45,210 nucleotides of DNA from Chthoniobacteraceae bacterium (GCA_947449735.1 CANFTB010000039.1:1-45210); one strand, 5' to 3'. Counted from the stretch's first letter, positions 7,951-16,772 are shown. Numbers and translations: made by a program. The notes: generated from the letters alone by a model not told the origin.

Positions 7951-10693
7951 ACGGCGCAATCTTTTCGACCGTGACGGCGACGACCTTGTACTCGGGCGTG
8001 GACACGGCGTTGTCCCGGAGCGGGCTGGTGAGCAGGTTTAAGTTCGCTTTGACCGTATGAAAAGTGGCGAAGAGCTCCCCGGGCTTGATCCCTTCGGCCG
8101 TGCGCAGAGGCAGGACCGTCTCGCCGTGTCGGCTCCGCACCCGGACATGGTCGCCCGTCGAGAGTCCCAGTCGCGAGGCGTCCCGGGGCGACATGTCGAG
8201 CGTGTCGGCCTCGCGCAACAGGGCGTCCAGAGTCCGCATCGTCATGGTGCCCGCGTTGAACTGGTACAGGGTGCGCCCTGTGGTGAGGACAAAGGGAAAC
8301 TGTCCGTCGGTTGTTTCGGGCGTTGGAGTGAACGAGATTCTTTTGAGGGCCGCACGTTTGCCATGCGGAAAGGCTTCCGCGTGCAGAATGGCGGTGCCCG
8401 GGTGGTTTTCGGTGGGACACGGCCACTGGAGGCCTCCCCGCTCCAACCGTGCGTAGCTGATTCCGGCGCCCGCCGGCCACAGCGAGCGAACCTCCTTCCA
8501 GATTTCCTCGCTGGAGTTAAAGGCGAACTGCTCGCCAAAACCCATGGCATCCGCGAGACGGCAGAGGATCTGCCAGTCCGGTAGTGAGCCGCCCACGGGC
8601 TCGAACGCTTTGCGGACGCGCTGCACCCGGCGCTCCGAGTTCATGAAAGTGCCTTCCTTCTCGAAGGACGAACACGCCGGCAGGAAGACGTGCCCAAACT
8701 CCCGCCCCAGCTCGTTCATGAACAAATCCTGAACGACGACAAACTTCAGCCGTCCAAGCGCCCTTCTGGTCGCGTTCATATCAGCGTTGGTGAGGGCCAC
8801 GTCGTATCCGATCGCCCACAGGGCGTCGAACCCGTCCTCGGCCGCGGCATCGACCATTTGCAGCAGGTTGAGTCCGGGGGTCCGGGGAACCGGGGCTTTC
8901 CACACCGCCTCAAAAGTCGCACGTCCGACCTCGAGCGGCACAAAGCCGGTCAGGTTTCCGGGCTCGCAGCCCATGTGCGCCGAACCCTGCACGTTGTTCT
9001 GGCCCCGCAGCGGATTGACTCCGGAGCCGGGCTTTCCAAAGTTCCCGGTCAGCAGGGCGAGGTTCACCAGGGCCATCACTCCGTCGGTTCCCTGAGTGTG
9101 CTCTGTCACGCCCAGCCCGTGGAAGCACATCGCAGGAGATTCCCCCGCGTAAACGCGCGCCGCCTCGCGGATGCGCTCCGCCTCCACCCCCGTGATCCCG
9201 GCCGCCCGCTCCGGAGTCCATTCCCCGATGAACCGTTGGAACTCCTCAAACTCATCAATGCGTTCGCGAAGAGCCTCCGCATCACACAGGCCTTCCGTCA
9301 CGATGACATGCGCGAGAGCATGGAACATCGGGATGTTCGTTCCGGGCCGCAGCTGGAGGTGGACATGCGCGTACTGCGCCAACTCGATGGCGCGGGGATC
9401 GATGACCACGAGCTTCGCCCCTCGCAGCACGGCCTGCTTGATCCGCGCCCCAACGATGGGATGGTTCTCGGTCGGGTTGCAGCCGGTGACCAGGAAGCAC
9501 CGGGCCGTTTCAATGTCGGCAAACGAGTTCGTGGCCGCTCCCGTGCCGAGCATCTGCCGCATTCCGGCAGCCGTCGGCGCGTGGCAGACGCGGGCGCAGC
9601 AGTCGACGTTGTTTGTTCCCAGAACGAGGCGGGCGAATTTCTGCGTCAGGTAATTTTCCTCGTTAGTCGCGCGCGCCGACCCGAGCATGCCGATGCGCTC
9701 GGGCCCCGATGCCTCGAGAAGGCTCCGGAGACGCGCGGCGACATGCTGAATCGCTTCCTCCCAGGTGACGCTCCGCCACCCAGCGCTTTCCCGGATCATC
9801 GGTGTGGTGACGCGGTCCCCGGCCCGGACATAATCATAGGCGTAGCGCCCCTTCACACACAGATGCCCCCTGCTCACCGGCGCCTCAGGGACGGGCTTCA
9901 CCTGAACGATGCGGCCGTCCCGCGTGCCGACATTCATTTCGCAGCCGACGCCGCAGTAGGGGCAGGTCGTGCGGGTCCACTCCAGGGGCGGCCCGAGTTT
10001 GAAGACGGACTGGTCCTCGAGGGCACCCGTCGGGCAAGTGTCGACGCAGGCCCCGCAGCTCACGCAGTCGCTTGCGAGCAGGGTCTCCGCAATGCCCGGG
10101 CGTATCCGGGTGTCTGCCCCGCGGTTCCAGGCGTGCCACACGAACTGGCCCTGCAGCTCGTCGCAGACGCGTACACAGCGGAAGCAGGTGATGCATTGGG
10201 AAAAATCGGCGCGCAAATACGGGTGCGTGGTGTCTTGAAACTGGACGGGCGGCGCGGGCGCACATCCGCCGTCGTCCAGGGCGTGCGCACATCCGTCACC
10301 GTCCGGGGCGTGCGCACCGGCGAACCCCGGCGAACGAGGCACCGGCACCTGATATTCCCGGAGCAGACGGTGGAAGGACTTTTCCGGAGAGCGCTCCAAG
10401 GCGTCGCTGGGATAGTCCTGGGCGAGCATCCCAAGCAGCGTGCCGCGAATGTCCCGCAGTTGATCCGAATCCGTTTCGATTACCATGCCATCGTCTGCGC
10501 GCGTGTTGCAGGCGGTTGCGTGCCGTTCCCAGCCCTCTATGGAAACCACGCAAAGCCGGCACGCTCCGCTGGGAGCCAGGCGCTCATCGTGGCACAGCGT
10601 CGGGATGTGTACGCCCGCCTCGTTGCATGCCTGAAGAATGGAGGCTCCTTGAGCGCAGGTGTGTGGATGTCCGTTGATGGTTACCTTAGGCAC
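7943..10693 (-). CDS. fdhA: NAD-linked formate dehydrogenase, alpha (catalytic, molybdopterin) subunit
   Basis: Cytoplasmic molybdenum or tungsten enzyme of 916 residues that oxidises formate to CO2. From the N-terminus it has a plant-type 2Fe-2S domain (about 1-80), then a NuoG-like ferredoxin region with CITCFRCVRVC and CVSCGACVDTCP. Next come the 4Fe-4S of the catalytic domain (CPYCGVGC), the bis-MGD domain and a C-terminal dinucleotide-binding domain ending in DNAVSTPEYK. The metal ligand lies in NNVDCCARVCHAP: Cys370 (codon TGC) with His371, where E. coli FdhF has selenocysteine. The start is GTG at 10693, which overlaps the beta subunit by 13 bases. A Gly/Ala/Cys/Asp-rich linker near residues 128-150 carries a 27-base tandem repeat. 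Confidence 0.95.
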   Translation of the reverse strand: MPKVTINGHPHTCAQGASILQACNEAGVHIPTLCHDERLAPSGACRLCVVSIEGWERHATACNTRADDGMVIETDSDQLRDIRGTLLGMLAQDYPSDALERSPEKSFHRLLREYQVPVPRSPGFAGAHAPDGDGCAHALDDGGCAPAPPVQFQDTTHPYLRADFSQCITCFRCVRVCDELQGQFVWHAWNRGADTRIRPGIAETLLASDCVSCGACVDTCPTGALEDQSVFKLGPPLEWTRTTCPYCGVGCEMNVGTRDGRIVQVKPVPEAPVSRGHLCVKGRYAYDYVRAGDRVTTPMIRESAGWRSVTWEEAIQHVAARLRSLLEASGPERIGMLGSARATNEENYLTQKFARLVLGTNNVDCCARVCHAPTAAGMRQMLGTGAATNSFADIETARCFLVTGCNPTENHPIVGARIKQAVLRGAKLVVIDPRAIELAQYAHVHLQLRPGTNIPMFHALAHVIVTEGLCDAEALRERIDEFEEFQRFIGEWTPERAAGITGVEAERIREAARVYAGESPAMCFHGLGVTEHTQGTDGVMALVNLALLTGNFGKPGSGVNPLRGQNNVQGSAHMGCEPGNLTGFVPLEVGRATFEAVWKAPVPRTPGLNLLQMVDAAAEDGFDALWAIGYDVALTNADMNATRRALGRLKFVVVQDLFMNELGREFGHVFLPACSSFEKEGTFMNSERRVQRVRKAFEPVGGSLPDWQILCRLADAMGFGEQFAFNSSEEIWKEVRSLWPAGAGISYARLERGGLQWPCPTENHPGTAILHAEAFPHGKRAALKRISFTPTPETTDGQFPFVLTTGRTLYQFNAGTMTMRTLDALLREADTLDMSPRDASRLGLSTGDHVRVRSRHGETVLPLRTAEGIKPGELFATFHTVKANLNLLTSPLRDNAVSTPEYKVVAVTVEKIAPYV
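10258..10320. repeat. 27-base in-frame tandem repeat inside fdhA
   Basis: Two near-identical 27-base units at 10258-10284 and 10285-10311 are followed by a partial third. They encode nine-residue units of the type AHAPDGDGC / AHALDDGGC in the linker between the 2Fe-2S domain and the ferredoxin clusters. The reading frame is kept, so it is an expansion and not a break. Confidence 0.8.
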
Positions 10694-12207
10694 GCCTCAA
10701 ACTCCTTTCCGTAATAGCGCAGGATGGAGCCTGCGAACTCTGCAAGCCCCGTACCGAGACCGCAGAGGCTCGTCCACTGGAGCGCCTGGAGGGCATCCCG
10801 ATAGTGTCTCGCATCCCACCGGCTTGAGGCGGGGTCCTTGAGAAGGGCTGCGAGGGCGCCCTCAATCTGGCGGCTTCCCACGCGGCAGGGAGTGCATTTG
10901 CCGCAAGACTCGAACGCACCGAACGCGAAGACGTGGTGCAGCAGCTCGAGGATGCTGGTGTGCTGGTCGAACGCCACAATCCCGCCGTGCCCCACGCTCC
11001 CGCCGATGGCGCGCATTTCTTCGAAACCGAGAGGTGTGTCCAGTAAACGGGGCGGCACGATTCCGGCGAGCGGCCCCCCCACGATCACGCCCTGCAGCGA
11101 GGACCCCTCCACAAGGCCGCCCCCCAGCTCCTCCACGATGTGGCGGATGGTGGCGCCGAACTCGACCTCGTACAGGCCGGGCCTCACGAAAAGAGAATTG
11201 AGAGAAACGACCTTGGTCCCTCGGCTCCCGGAGAAGCCCATTCGCTGGTAGGCATCCGCGCCGTTCCGCATGATCCAGGGGACCGCCGCCAGTGTTTCCA
11301 CGTTGTTCACCAGCGTCGGAATGCCGTGAAGGCCGCGTTCGCTGGCGTAAGGAGGCCGGGGCATCACCTCGGGCCGCACCCCCTCAAGAGAACGGATCAA
11401 GGCGGTTTCCTCACCGCAAACATAGCTTCCGCCACCGGTGTGAATCCCGATGTCAAAGGAGCGTCCCCGTCCGAGACAATCGCCCCCCAACAAACCGGCC
11501 TCACGCCCTTCCTGCAATGCCGCCTCGAGAATCACCCTGGCGGCCGGATACTCGCTGCGGAGATAGATCCAACCCTTTGTCGCACCGACCGCATGCGCCG
11601 CGATCAGCATCCCCTCAATCAGCGCGTGGGGATCATCCTCCATCAAAAACCGGTCCACGTAAGCCCCCGGATCCCCTTCATCCGCGTTCGCCACCACGTA
11701 TTTTTGCAAGCAAGTCTGGGAGGCAACGCTTCGCCACTTGCGTCCGGTGGGATACCCCGCTCCGCCACGGCCCCGCAAAGCGGACGTCTCCAGAGCTTCC
11801 ACCACGCTTTGCCCAGGCGACTGCAGTGCCGCCTCCAGCCCCCGGTAGCCTCCGTGAGCACGGTAGCTCGACAGTGCCCTGGCGTTGCCCCGAAGGAGGC
11901 GCTCCAAAAGCACAGGCTGCCTCGCCGAGCAGGCAACGTTCGGCAGCGCGAACTCGGGGTTGGGAGACGGACCCGCATAGCACTCTCCCATGCAATACAC
12001 GCGCGCCGGCTGTGACTCTGCCCTGCTCCAAACGGCAGGATTCAGGCGGCGCGCCGCGAAACAGGCGGTTCCGTTGCAGGCCTTCCCTGAGAGGGAGCCG
12101 CCCGGCAGATGGTAGAAAGATTCCACGGCCGGACTATGCCGGCCGTTTAAACCTCCGCCCGGAGGCCCGAGAGGGAAGGCTGCAATGCCTGAACTGGGTG
12201 CATTCAT
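10681..12207 (-). CDS. fdsB: NAD-linked formate dehydrogenase beta subunit (NuoE-like plus NuoF fusion)
   Basis: A 508-residue cytoplasmic diaphorase subunit passing electrons from the formate dehydrogenase to NAD+. The first 110 residues carry a thioredoxin-like 2Fe-2S site, C-x4-C (CNGTAC) and C-x3-C (CMGEC), usually found on a separate NuoE/FdsG subunit. The rest is NuoF-like: GRGGAGYPTGRKW for FMN/NADH, an EGDPGAYVDR stretch, a SLBB-type segment and the C-terminal 4Fe-4S motif ESCGKCTPCRVGS. The ATG at 12207 overlaps the stop of the preceding acyl-CoA synthetase (ATGA), and its 3' end overlaps fdhA, so it is translationally coupled on both sides. The symbol is given by analogy with soluble FdsABG enzymes. 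Confidence 0.92.
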   Translation of the reverse strand: MNAPSSGIAAFPLGPPGGGLNGRHSPAVESFYHLPGGSLSGKACNGTACFAARRLNPAVWSRAESQPARVYCMGECYAGPSPNPEFALPNVACSARQPVLLERLLRGNARALSSYRAHGGYRGLEAALQSPGQSVVEALETSALRGRGGAGYPTGRKWRSVASQTCLQKYVVANADEGDPGAYVDRFLMEDDPHALIEGMLIAAHAVGATKGWIYLRSEYPAARVILEAALQEGREAGLLGGDCLGRGRSFDIGIHTGGGSYVCGEETALIRSLEGVRPEVMPRPPYASERGLHGIPTLVNNVETLAAVPWIMRNGADAYQRMGFSGSRGTKVVSLNSLFVRPGLYEVEFGATIRHIVEELGGGLVEGSSLQGVIVGGPLAGIVPPRLLDTPLGFEEMRAIGGSVGHGGIVAFDQHTSILELLHHVFAFGAFESCGKCTPCRVGSRQIEGALAALLKDPASSRWDARHYRDALQALQWTSLCGLGTGLAEFAGSILRYYGKEFEACLR

Positions 12208-14507
12208 ACTGCGCGGCCCGGATGCTCGAAGACCCGCTCCCCGCAGGCAGGAGGTTGTTGGAAAGGAGCCTCATCGATGGTCGACCCGTTGCGGTGCGGG
12301 GTGCCGGCAGCGCCAGAGGCGAGGGACCCAGGCGGCTGTTCCAAATGAAGCGCCATGCGGCTGTCGATGGCGACCAAACCAGAAGCCGAGGCCAGCAGGG
12401 GGTTGATGTCGACTTCCTCTATCAGCGGCTGCTCCAGCACCATCCGGCTGAAGCGCATGATCGCCGTCTCAAGCGCGGACAAATCGACTCCCGGGCGCCC
12501 CCGTACGCCCCCCAGCGCCGCACCTATTTTGGTGCGTTCCATGAGTCTCTTCGCACCAGCACGGTCGAGGGGCGGAATACCGAGTGCAGTATCCCGATAG
12601 ACCTCCACCAACGCGCCCCCGGTCCCGAACAGGACGACAGGTCCAAATTGCGGATCCCGGCTGCATCCTAGGATCAGCTCGTAGCCCTCGCGCTTTACCA
12701 TTGGTTGAAGGGTGACCCCTTTGAATCCATCAGGGCCTGCCGCAAGGGTGAGGGAATCACGAATGTTCCTCCAGGCTCCACGCACCTCCTCCGGTGAAGC
12801 CACGTCCAGCCGCACACCGCCGACATCGCTTTTGTGCGTGTGCGTCTCCGAGAGCAGTTTCACAGCCACTGGAAAACCAAGAGCCTCGGATTGACTCACC
12901 GCCTCGTCTTCCGTCTGTGCGACTCTGGTTTCCAGCACAGGAATGCCATAGGCCGAAAGAATCTGCGCCGATTCCACGTTCGTGAGCAGCCGCCTTCCCG
13001 AACGACACGCCTCCGAAAGCAACTGTTCCACAGCCGTTTTTTCGGTGCTGAACAGAGACACACCGTCCCCGTCCATGGGATCCCCCGGGCACACGCCCAG
13101 CCGCTCCCGGCACCGCGAGAGCTGTGCAAAGGCTGCGGCCGCAGCATCCGGATAGTCAAAAGTGGGAATGCCCGCCGCGTTGAGGATCCCCCTGCCAGCG
13201 GCCACCATTTCTCCGCCCATCCAGCTTGCAAACACCGGCTTGGGGGTTGTTTTCGAAAGTCTGCAGACAACCTCCGCTGTTTGGTCCGCCTGAGTCATCG
13301 ACTGGGGTGTCAGGATGACGAGAACGGCGTCCGTCTCGGGCGAGTCCGCCACGACTTCCATCGCCGCTGCATAGCGCTCGGCTGAGGCGTCACCCAGAAT
13401 GTCGATGGGATTGGCATGGCTCCATTGCGTGGGAAGCCGCTTATCCAGAAGTTCGACGGCGTGCACGCAGAGCTCCGCGAGTCGTCCGCCGCCAGCGACC
13501 AGCGCATCGGTTGCGAGCGCGGCCGGACCCCCGGCGTTGGTGACGATTGCGAGCCGTGGCCCCCGTGGATGAGGCTGCTTCGAAGCCAGCTCCGCCAGGT
13601 TGAAGAGCTCGCTCAGGGTATCCACGCGGAGCACACCGGCGCTCCGGAAGGCCTCGTCGAGAACCGCATCGGTCCCGGTGAGCGCTCCGGTGTGGGATGC
13701 GGCCGCCTTCGACGCGGGGCCGGTGCGGCCGACTTTTAGCACAGCGACGGGCTTGCGCTGCGAGGCCCTGCGCGCGGCGGTGAGAAAACGGCGCGCTGCA
13801 CCGACCGATTCCATGTAGCAGAGAATCACCGTGGTTTCGGGATCATCGTCGAAATGCGATAGCAATTCATCCCAGCCGACGTCGAGCATTGCGCCCACGG
13901 AAACAAACGCGCTGAACCCGACGTTCTCGCGCAAGCTCCAGTCCAGAACAGCCGTGCACAGGGCGCCGCTCTGGCTGAGAAAGGCGACTCCCCCGGGCGC
14001 CGCCATGCCCCCGGCGAAGGTGGCATTGAGCTGAAGCCTCGGGACCATGAGGCCCAGACAGTTCGGACCGAGCAGCCGGATTCCCGCCGCGCGCGCCGCG
14101 CTGAGGCATTCCGAAGCCAGTTCAGCCCCCCGCGGCCCCGACTCCCCAAAGCCCGCGGAGATGACGACCGCGGCGCCCACACCTGCCCTGCCGCATTCCC
14201 GAAGCACCTCGGGCACGGTTGGGGCTGGAGTCGCGATTACGGCGAGGTCCACTGCCTTCGGCAGGCTGCTGATATTGGGAAATACCTTCGTCCCTCCGAT
14301 GGACCGGTGGTGCGGGTTGACCGCAAACAGCGCGCCGCCGTACGCCTCGAGGTTTCGGAGCAGGGCCTCTCCCACGCTCCCCGGCGTGCCTGACGCTCCA
14401 ATGAGCGCGATACTGCGCGGAGCAAACAAGCCCGACAGGGGTTTGCTCCAGACTTCACCCAACTCCTGCGGTTTTCCGCTGACCATACCAAACGCGCGAT
14501 GAACCAT
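12204..14507 (-). CDS. ADP-forming acetate/acyl-CoA ligase (fused alpha-beta)
   Basis: A 767-residue cytoplasmic enzyme of the NDP-forming acyl-CoA synthetase family, which interconverts acyl-CoA + ADP + Pi and acid + CoA + ATP. It has an N-terminal CoA-binding Rossmann domain (IALIGASGTPGSVG), a succinyl-CoA ligase-like middle with the phosphohistidine motif SHTGALTGTD, and a C-terminal ATP-grasp domain from about residue 500 with VAVKLLSETHTHKSDVGGV. There is no GNAT acetyltransferase domain, unlike Pat-type fusions. The ATG at 14507 is used; another ATG seven codons on (MVSGKPQ) is equally possible. It lies 50 bases after arsA and overlaps fdsB. The acyl substrate cannot be read from sequence; acetate is usual. 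Confidence 0.9.
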   Translation of the reverse strand: MVHRAFGMVSGKPQELGEVWSKPLSGLFAPRSIALIGASGTPGSVGEALLRNLEAYGGALFAVNPHHRSIGGTKVFPNISSLPKAVDLAVIATPAPTVPEVLRECGRAGVGAAVVISAGFGESGPRGAELASECLSAARAAGIRLLGPNCLGLMVPRLQLNATFAGGMAAPGGVAFLSQSGALCTAVLDWSLRENVGFSAFVSVGAMLDVGWDELLSHFDDDPETTVILCYMESVGAARRFLTAARRASQRKPVAVLKVGRTGPASKAAASHTGALTGTDAVLDEAFRSAGVLRVDTLSELFNLAELASKQPHPRGPRLAIVTNAGGPAALATDALVAGGGRLAELCVHAVELLDKRLPTQWSHANPIDILGDASAERYAAAMEVVADSPETDAVLVILTPQSMTQADQTAEVVCRLSKTTPKPVFASWMGGEMVAAGRGILNAAGIPTFDYPDAAAAAFAQLSRCRERLGVCPGDPMDGDGVSLFSTEKTAVEQLLSEACRSGRRLLTNVESAQILSAYGIPVLETRVAQTEDEAVSQSEALGFPVAVKLLSETHTHKSDVGGVRLDVASPEEVRGAWRNIRDSLTLAAGPDGFKGVTLQPMVKREGYELILGCSRDPQFGPVVLFGTGGALVEVYRDTALGIPPLDRAGAKRLMERTKIGAALGGVRGRPGVDLSALETAIMRFSRMVLEQPLIEEVDINPLLASASGLVAIDSRMALHLEQPPGSLASGAAGTPHRNGSTIDEAPFQQPPACGERVFEHPGRAV

Positions 14508-14557
14508 GTCTTTTGTGAAGGTTCGTTTGCCTTAAGATCCGACTTGAGAGGCCTCTT

Positions 14558-16411
14558 CTAAGAGGCTTCCAGGCAAGCCTGCCGTGTGGATGGCTTCCTG
14601 CCATCTAGGCCGTCCATTCCCAAGGTTCCTTGCCTTTCCGCCAGATGCAACAGGGCCTCCGGTCCCGCCGGTTCCCCAATTGTCCACGGCAGCCAGGCCG
14701 TGCGTTTGGCGTGCCTTTCAACCACCTCCGTCACATAGCGCTGTTCTGCTGCTTCGCGGGCTGCCAGAAGCGGGTCGGAGGTGCCGCTGTGGAGGAGGCT
14801 CTGATTGATGACCCAGGCGAAAGGCTCGATCCCGGCTCGGCGGAGGTCTTCCTGCAGCGCGGCCGCCTCGTGGACCGGGGTTGCCTCCGGAAGGGTGACC
14901 AAAAGTATCCGCGTAAACAAAGGATCCCTGAGTCGTTTGGCGAGGTGCAGTACCTCCTCGGTCTGTGCAGAGCGGGCCTGCCTCTCGATCTGCCGCTGGA
15001 ACGAGGCGCTTGCATCCAGCAGCAGAAGCGTGTGACCCGTCGGTGCGGTATCCAATACCACGAAGCGATCGACGCCCGCCGCCATCTCACGGGCAAACGC
15101 CCGGAAGACGGCGATCTCCTCTGTGCACGGCGAGCGAAGGTCCTCTTCAAGCAGGGCCCGTGCGTCCGAGTCCAACTCGGCTTCCTGCGCTGCCACCACC
15201 TCTCGCCGGTAGGCTTCGGTTTCCACCGCCGGATCGATTTTGCTGACAGAAAGTCCGTTCACCTTTCCATTCAGCGTCTGAGCCACGTGTGCCGCCGGAT
15301 CCGTCGTGCTGAGGTGCACACGATGGCCCCGGTGCGCCAGCAGCACGGCGATGGCCGCGGCAACGGTCGTTTTGCCGACTCCGCCCTTGCCCATCGTCAT
15401 AATCACCCCGGTTCCCTGGGACTCAATCGTGTCCACTAGCTGGCACAGGCCCTCCATTCTTGGCGCAAGCCAGGCCGCCGCGGCTGAACCCCCCTGAACG
15501 GACGGTTCAGCGTCCTCTTCCAGAAACGTTTTCAGACGGTTCAAACCGAGAATGTTGAATGCCCGCAAGGGAACGCCTGCGGCCGGCATGCTCCGAATAA
15601 AATCCTCAGCCCCCAACAGAGCCGCCTCCCCCCGGCGCTGCATCGCCTCGGCCACCGGGTCTGATGCGCTGTCAGACTCAAAGATGCCGTTTACCACGAG
15701 CATTTGATTTCCAACGCCCAGCCCCCTCAGTTCCGCGGCAGTCCGCTGCGCTTCCCGAAGGGCGCTCGTCTGCGGGCGGGTCACGAGGACCAGAGTTGTC
15801 AGGGCGGGATCACTCAGTGCACTGATGGTCGTCTCATAGATGCGCCTTTTCTTTTGCAATCCCGCCAGTGGTCCCAGGCAGGAATTTCCTGAGGTATTCT
15901 GTTTGAGAAACGCATCCCACGCCTTGGCCAAACCCATCAGCCTGAGTGTGTGACCGGTGGGTGCGGTGTCAAAGACCACATGGTCGAACTGCGAGGCGAC
16001 CGAAGGATCCCCGATCAGGCCGGAAAACTCATCAAACGCCGCAATCTCCACCGTACAGGCCCCGGACAGCTGTTCCTCCATGCTTTGCAAGGCAACCGCC
16101 GGGAGCAGCCCGCGCATCGGACCGACGAGCCGCTCCCGGTACGCCGCGGCCGCATCCGCAGGATTGATGTTCATAGCACTCAGACCCGGAACGCCACTGA
16201 TCGACTTCGGCTGGTTCGTCAGCGCGGATTCCAAGACCTCGTCCAGATTCGACGCCGGGTCGGTGCTGACAAGCAGAACGCGCCTGCCTCCTGAAGCCAG
16301 CTTTATCGCGGCGGCGCAAGCCACACAGGTTTTTCCAACTCCCCCTTTTCCGGTGAAGAACAAGAACCGCGTGGCGGTCGCGGCCTCGGGTCTGTAGAGC
16401 GGCAGTCTCAT
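14558..16411 (-). CDS. arsA: Arsenite-transporting ATPase ArsA (tandem)
   Basis: Cytoplasmic ATPase of 617 residues that energises arsenite extrusion when bound to a membrane pump. Two homologous halves each hold a deviant Walker A (GKGGVGKT near residues 21 and 342) and a DTAPTGHTL motif. The three metalloid cysteines of E. coli ArsA have clear counterparts: Cys119 (EQLSGAC), Cys179 (SCLGPLAGL) and Cys430 (LRSPCTEEIAVF). The ATG at 16411 overlaps the arsD stop (ATGA); longer upstream readings would run through arsD out of its frame and are rejected. No ArsB or Acr3 pump gene lies in the window, so its membrane partner is unknown. Confidence 0.96.
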   Translation of the reverse strand: MRLPLYRPEAATATRFLFFTGKGGVGKTCVACAAAIKLASGGRRVLLVSTDPASNLDEVLESALTNQPKSISGVPGLSAMNINPADAAAAYRERLVGPMRGLLPAVALQSMEEQLSGACTVEIAAFDEFSGLIGDPSVASQFDHVVFDTAPTGHTLRLMGLAKAWDAFLKQNTSGNSCLGPLAGLQKKRRIYETTISALSDPALTTLVLVTRPQTSALREAQRTAAELRGLGVGNQMLVVNGIFESDSASDPVAEAMQRRGEAALLGAEDFIRSMPAAGVPLRAFNILGLNRLKTFLEEDAEPSVQGGSAAAAWLAPRMEGLCQLVDTIESQGTGVIMTMGKGGVGKTTVAAAIAVLLAHRGHRVHLSTTDPAAHVAQTLNGKVNGLSVSKIDPAVETEAYRREVVAAQEAELDSDARALLEEDLRSPCTEEIAVFRAFAREMAAGVDRFVVLDTAPTGHTLLLLDASASFQRQIERQARSAQTEEVLHLAKRLRDPLFTRILLVTLPEATPVHEAAALQEDLRRAGIEPFAWVINQSLLHSGTSDPLLAAREAAEQRYVTEVVERHAKRTAWLPWTIGEPAGPEALLHLAERQGTLGMDGLDGRKPSTRQACLEAS

Positions 16412-16737
16412 AGCGTCGGCTGTAGCGCGTTGTGCGCGGCGCGGCTCCAGTCGGGCCGCTCGCCCTTGGTGGGATAGCGCCCCTGAAGCTGCAGGACGTT
16501 GTCCCAAAAGATCAGGGGAAGGACCCCCACGCCCTCTGACTCGAGGAGAGCCTTGACGGTTGGGTTTTGGACAAATGCCAGCGGTTGCTGTCCGAGATTG
16601 TATCGTTCCACCTTCACTCCGTGGGTTTGGAACTGGAACAGCATCGCCGCGAAACTCACCAGATCCGGATCCGGCTGCGGCCCGCACACCCCGGTCGAAC
16701 AGCACATCGCCGGATCATAGACTTGAACAGATTTCAT
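16408..16737 (-). CDS. arsD: Arsenic metallochaperone ArsD
   Basis: A 109-residue cytoplasmic protein of the ArsD family, which delivers As(III) to ArsA. It has the essential metalloid site Cys12-Cys13-Cys18 (PAMCCSTGVCGP) and a thioredoxin-like fold with VLPLIFWDN. The C-terminal vicinal cysteine pairs of the E. coli plasmid protein are absent, as in many shorter ArsD proteins. It is the first gene of the operon; its stop overlaps the arsA start. There is no arsR in front of it: upstream lies a 370-base gap with a palindromic repeat. Confidence 0.95.
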   Translation of the reverse strand: MKSVQVYDPAMCCSTGVCGPQPDPDLVSFAAMLFQFQTHGVKVERYNLGQQPLAFVQNPTVKALLESEGVGVLPLIFWDNVLQLQGRYPTKGERPDWSRAAHNALQPTL

Positions 16738-16772
16738 TCCCCGCCTCCCGAAGTTAAACCCGAAAACGGAAT

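Noticed and set aside
8690..10714. 674-codon plus-strand open frame opposite fdhA
   Set aside because: Arg/His-rich translation without any family motif, exactly antisense to a clear formate dehydrogenase; an artefact of GC-rich third positions.
16412..16705. N-terminal extension of ArsA to 16705
   Set aside because: It would run through arsD in another frame with Arg/Gly-rich sequence; ATG 16411 overlaps the arsD stop and fits the family.
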